Shown piece after piece: positions 63,223-64,000 of a stretch of DNA of 64,000 nucleotides; the first letter of the stretch is position 1; the number at the start of each line of letters is the position of its first letter. This stretch comes from Bacteroidota bacterium. GTDB taxonomy: Bacteria; Bacteroidota; Ignavibacteria; Palsa-1295. The stretch is taken from contig JAUZNX010000010.1 in assembly GCA_030706745.1 (NCBI GenBank), forward strand, positions 1 to 64,000, in the 5' to 3' direction. A model generated the notes under the pieces. The model made no database searches, was not told the origin of the DNA, and saw nothing but the letters and a program-made list of their open reading frames with translations. Made by a program: the position numbers and the translations under genes.

Positions 63223-63540
63223 CTAAATCACTTCAAGCACCAACTGATGTTGGAAGAAGACAGCGGACGGATCAAGGAATTGTTGCGCAAACTGCTTGAC
63301 ATCAGACAGTTCATCGCCGGCTAAGACAGGAAATACAGCGTCCGGCTCATGATAGGTCGGCTCTTTGTTGCCGAGCAACAACTCCCATTCGTCACCGTTG
63401 CGAAAAATAGTAGCAACGATATTCGCGCCTTCGCGAATACCGCGCTCATCAGCATCCGATCGATTATGGATCTGGAACTGAGGGATGGTATTGTAATCGT
63501 CATCCACAGGTTCAATTTTGATAATTACGAATTCACTCAT
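63223..63540 (-). CDS. Small protein coupled to the HNH nuclease
   Basis: The 105-residue protein begins MSEFVIIKIEPVDDDYN, with a conserved-looking beta-rich middle (REGANIVATIFRNGDEWELLLG) and a hydrophobic end. It overlaps the HNH gene by ATGA (63537-63540) and so may be its partner, either an immunity-like protein or a subunit. No family is recognised. Confidence 0.6.
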   Translation of the reverse strand: MSEFVIIKIEPVDDDYNTIPQFQIHNRSDADERGIREGANIVATIFRNGDEWELLLGNKEPTYHEPDAVFPVLAGDELSDVKQFAQQFLDPSAVFFQHQLVLEVI

Positions 63541-64000
63541 TGCTTAAAAATGTTATTACGGTGAAATGCGAACGACTCAGGGTCTGCTTGAAATCGGTCC
63601 GCGGGCTTGATTGGCTGATCGGCTAAAGCAAGCAAGCCGACTTGGGCCAATTGGTTATCGGAAGGAATTGCCACTATACTGCTGACGATAATATGCCGCG
63701 TCTCATCGACTCCGAGAATACCCCGATCAAAGGCTCTATCGTGAAATGCGCAAAGCGCAATTCCATTGCGGGGATCAGCGCGAAGCTCCACGCTCACGCT
63801 CCATGGAATAATATGACTAGCAACCAGCATATCACTCATTCCTAAGCCGCAGAAGCAACAACTGAAATTGTAGCCTGAAAGAACTGTCCTTCGAAAGAAG
63901 GCTTGCACCATCCTTACATGCACGCTACGCAAGGTGTCCGTTGGACCTTCAGGTAATTCGGGAATCGTCGGCTCTTCAATTGAAAGAATCTTCTTTCGCG
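63537..64000 (-). CDS. HNH endonuclease, 5' end beyond the window
   Basis: The frame is open through the window edge (KKILSIEEPTIPELPEG at the cut end), so at least 150 codons are present and the start is missing. The C-terminal half has an HNH site of the type seen in putative restriction endonucleases: CCFCG, SHIIPW, NGIALCAFHDRAFDRG, with zinc-binding Cys pairs and the HNH His/Asn/His residues. It probably cuts DNA; the role in restriction is inferred. An internal TTG at 63932 is not needed as a start. Confidence 0.85.
   Translation of the reverse strand, partial: RKKILSIEEPTIPELPEGPTDTLRSVHVRMVQAFFRRTVLSGYNFSCCFCGLGMSDMLVASHIIPWSVSVELRADPRNGIALCAFHDRAFDRGILGVDETRHIIVSSIVAIPSDNQLAQVGLLALADQPIKPADRFQADPESFAFHRNNIFKQ

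Overview
The window reads as a chromosomal segment of a FCB-group bacterium, most like the Kapaibacteriota/Ignavibacteriota/Chlorobiota side of Bacteroidota. The support is as follows: several secreted proteins end in type IX secretion (T9SS) sorting domains, and there are GWxTD, DUF4159, CARDB and beta-propeller exported proteins. Several genes are preceded by the Bacteroidota-type -7 promoter element TAnnTTTG (TATTTTTG or TATCTTTG). The glmM-like mutase and Icd also look like those of this group. TGA is used as an ordinary stop, so the code is standard. The species is inferred, not proven.

Layout. 1-1.6 kb: 5' third of a 23S rRNA (minus strand) with its own leader and no 16S upstream. 2-13.3 kb: outer-membrane protein, LuxR-type regulator, DHS-like protein plus CAAX protease, GT9 glycosyltransferase, DUF4159 protein, ClC antiporter, a regulator/DUF5985 operon and a T9SS protein. 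13.6-23.3 kb: icd, two paralogous beta-propeller proteins flanking a cytochrome c-OmpA fusion, a lipoprotein and pyrG. 23.3-30.2 kb is accessory: a DUF6883-DUF4926-lipoprotein-HEPN operon (HEPN frameshifted), MBOAT plus SGNH acyltransfer genes, a Phd/PIN toxin-antitoxin module framed by a duplicated gene end, and an AT-rich pentapeptide-repeat gene. 30.3-35.7 kb is core: rplS, recN, folC, rho. 35.7-38.2 kb is a small odd cluster around a 2OG-Fe(II) oxygenase. 38.2-47.4 kb: GT2, lysC, a zinc-ribbon protein, then a MoxR ATPase and a VWA protein separated by a phosphoesterase, an outer-membrane protein and a Shedu-type nuclease. 47.5-50.2 kb: dnaN-recF-dciA. 50.2-55.1 kb: GWxTD protein, heme-binding lipoprotein and three tandem T9SS paralogs. 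55.5-64 kb: AI-2E family transporter, desaturase, uppS, a NUDIX gene with an internal stop coupled to glmM, floA, a propeller lipoprotein and an HNH nuclease pair cut by the window end.

The most unusual signals are a dispersed intergenic repeat family (four copies, near 18.4, 38.0, 55.3 and 61.8 kb) with a 21-bp palindromic core; the Shedu nuclease with an N-terminal zinc ribbon inside a MoxR-VWA locus; the toxin-antitoxin module between 103-bp direct repeats that restore the end of the SGNH gene; and the unlinked 23S gene. Several genes carry a single stop or frameshift (HEPN, NUDIX, Cys-rich small protein, kelch remnant), which suggests ongoing decay of accessory genes, or assembly errors.
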